Assembly (NCBI GenBank): GCA_032433765.1
Contig: JAVIAB010000160.1
Span: 33,934,202-33,998,201 of the forward strand
Reading direction: 5' to 3'
Length of the DNA stretch: 64,000 nucleotides
Source: Megaustenia siamemsis
Taxonomy: Eukaryota; Mollusca; Gastropoda; Stylommatophora; Ariophantidae
The notes below the pieces were generated by a model. It ran no database searches and was not told where the DNA came from. It worked only from the letters and a program-made list of their open reading frames with translations. The translations under genes and the position numbers were made by a program. Shown piece after piece: positions 62,790 to 64,000 of the stretch. Position 1 is the first letter of the stretch, and every line of letters starts with the position of its first letter.

Positions 62790-63245
62790 AAATGAGGAAG
62801 AAATTATATCATGTCGATGCTCAGAAGTTGAAGACTAAGATGGCTAGAGCATGTTCAACGAATGGAAGAGAAGCGCATCCCTAAACAAATACTATATGGT
62901 GAACTAACACACGGGAAAAGACAAATCGGCAGACCTAAACTATGATATAGAGATATCTGCAAATCATCTCTGAAAGACTTCTCCATCTGTGAAAATGACT
63001 TGCAACATCTGGCAAGTGATCGCACATCATGGAGAACATGTATAAGGAACGGTATAACAACTTTTGAGAGTGTGCTAAGACAAAACTTAGAAGAGAAAAG
63101 ACTGAAGAAAAAGGATGGTAAACCCTGTGGACCAGTGAGCCTGACCTGTTCATTATGTGACCGCGTGTGTTTGTCAAACATTGGTAGAATTAGCCACGAG
63201 AGAAGCTGTTTGGCAAAAACAATACCTAAAAAAAATACACAATAG
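62790..63245 (+). pseudogene. LINE-H C-terminus with zinc finger
   Basis: In sequence: KRIPKQILYGELTHGKRQIG, a DICKSSLKDFSI block, LASDRTSWRTCIRNGI and a lysine-rich helix. Then CSLCDRVCLSNIGRISHERSC, a C2HC-type finger followed by a stop. This is the well-known C-terminal end of a LINE family common in invertebrates. The upstream part is frameshifted. Confidence 0.8.
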
Positions 63246-63299
63246 CCTCCACTAGACCGTCTGACAAGACGAAAAGGGCCACACACATATTTAATAGTT

Positions 63300-63560
63300 T
63301 AATATTACAATTCAAACAAGACAAATGCGATTTTTGGGCCATGTTATAAGACACAACAGCCACTAAAAGTAATCCTGGAGGGGAAAATACAAGGTAAAAG
63401 AGGCAGAGACAGACCAAGACTAACATGGACGAGTAACATCAAAAGATGGACAAATCAGCCTATGACAACCTGCACCATCAAAGCAAGAGACAGAGCAGAA
63501 TGGTGCTCCATGGTAGCCAACCTTTGTTGCGGAGAAGGCACTCGATGATGATGATGATAT
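63300..63560 (+). mobile_element. LINE 3' end with (GAT)n tail (unclassified)
   Basis: Reads RFLGHVIRHNS, then GKRGRGRPRLTWTSNIKRWT and ARDRAEWCSMVANLC-like peptide, stopping at (GATGAT)n. Confidence 0.75.
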
Positions 63561-63599
63561 TTAATAGTAAAGATTGGTATAATAATTCCAAATGCTTCA

Positions 63600-63925
63600 G
63601 GAAAATGCATCATATACCATGTAATGATTTCAAGACAAGTGCAGAAATAAAAGAAATGACAAAACATCCAAGGAACCAAAGGGTAAAAGAAAAAGAGGCG
63701 GACCTAGAGAACCACTATAAAGAACACTGATGTGAGAGGAGGCAACAAGAGCAGGCATCAGGAAGATTGAATGACTTACCCAGAACAATGATGTGTTCCA
63801 AGATACAGTGTGGGTCTTGTGCAGGATCTGACACTTGATAGGAAAGATCGTCTGACATCAAGGCTCTATAATTTTTGCACTAAGTGCCAACTTCGGCTCG
63901 AAAAGACAAACACTATATTGATAAT
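63600..63925 (+). mobile_element. LINE-B-like 3' end, second subfamily
   Basis: Matches 34000-34440: gcatcaggaagattgaatga, then gtgccaacttcggctcgaaa and a short tail. Confidence 0.7.
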
Positions 63926-64000
63926 TAATAACTCTTTTTTCATTATTTTAATTGGTTTTGTTTATTAAAAATAAATAATAATTTCTTCAATATTTTAATG

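Noticed and set aside
62855..63286. 143-codon minus-strand frame
   Set aside because: Antisense to the LINE-H zinc-finger end, whose plus-strand reading makes protein sense.
1..64000. Defence island, operon or viral genome
   Set aside because: No clustered intact open frames. All long frames are host exons, TE remnants or repeat artefacts, and the two real genes are ordinary spliced animal genes.

Overview
This 64 kb window is AT-rich metazoan nuclear DNA. It has spliced genes with GT-AG introns, tRNA-derived SINEs, several LINE families, Penelope-type and DDE-type fragments and long minisatellite arrays. The LINE proteins (an APE endonuclease/RT family, an RNase H family, and a C-terminal zinc-finger family) and the repeat style resemble lophotrochozoan, probably mollusc, genomes. 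That placement is an inference from protein style, not a database match. No prokaryotic operon, CRISPR array or phage is present.

Two host genes can be assembled by reading exons and splice sites by eye. (1) NDUFS5, a twin-CX9C subunit of mitochondrial complex I, is on the minus strand in two coding exons (13341-13532 and 8445-8540; 95 aa). Its 4.8 kb intron holds a 29-bp minisatellite, a Penelope-like fragment and LINE/SINE debris. (2) An EFCAB14 orthologue is on the plus strand in 13 coding exons from 31933 to 60503. All reading phases close, giving a 488-aa protein: a basic N-terminal tail, one membrane segment, a long coiled-coil stalk rich in N-glycosylation sequons, and one C-terminal EF-hand. 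The two genes are arranged head to head, about 18 kb apart.

Almost everything else is mobile or tandem DNA. 1-8 kb: a LINE ORF1 relic split by a SINE, a three-layer nest, a hAT-like MITE, a 2.3 kb array of about 65 copies of a 35-bp unit, and a 50-bp x 6 array. 8.4-13.5 kb: NDUFS5. 14-31 kb: intergenic, with a 177/200/177-bp palindrome with tRNA-like arms, TTAA-flanked MITEs, a dead DDE transposase, and the most complete LINE (26.6-29.8 kb). 31.6-60.5 kb: EFCAB14, whose introns carry most SINE families, a 37-bp array, a five-layer nest at 49.4-50.6 kb and a CCTT microsatellite. 60.5-64 kb: LINE 3' ends.

The strongest unusual observations are: the 35-bp satellite looks like a tandem amplification of a segment present once in a related repeat copy at 61221-61255; the palindromic tRNA-like element at 16747-17300; a roughly 75-bp core shared by otherwise different repeats; and several nested insertions whose target-site duplications are still readable. 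Family labels (LINE-B to LINE-H, SINE-1 to SINE-6, R1, R2) are local names for this annotation only.
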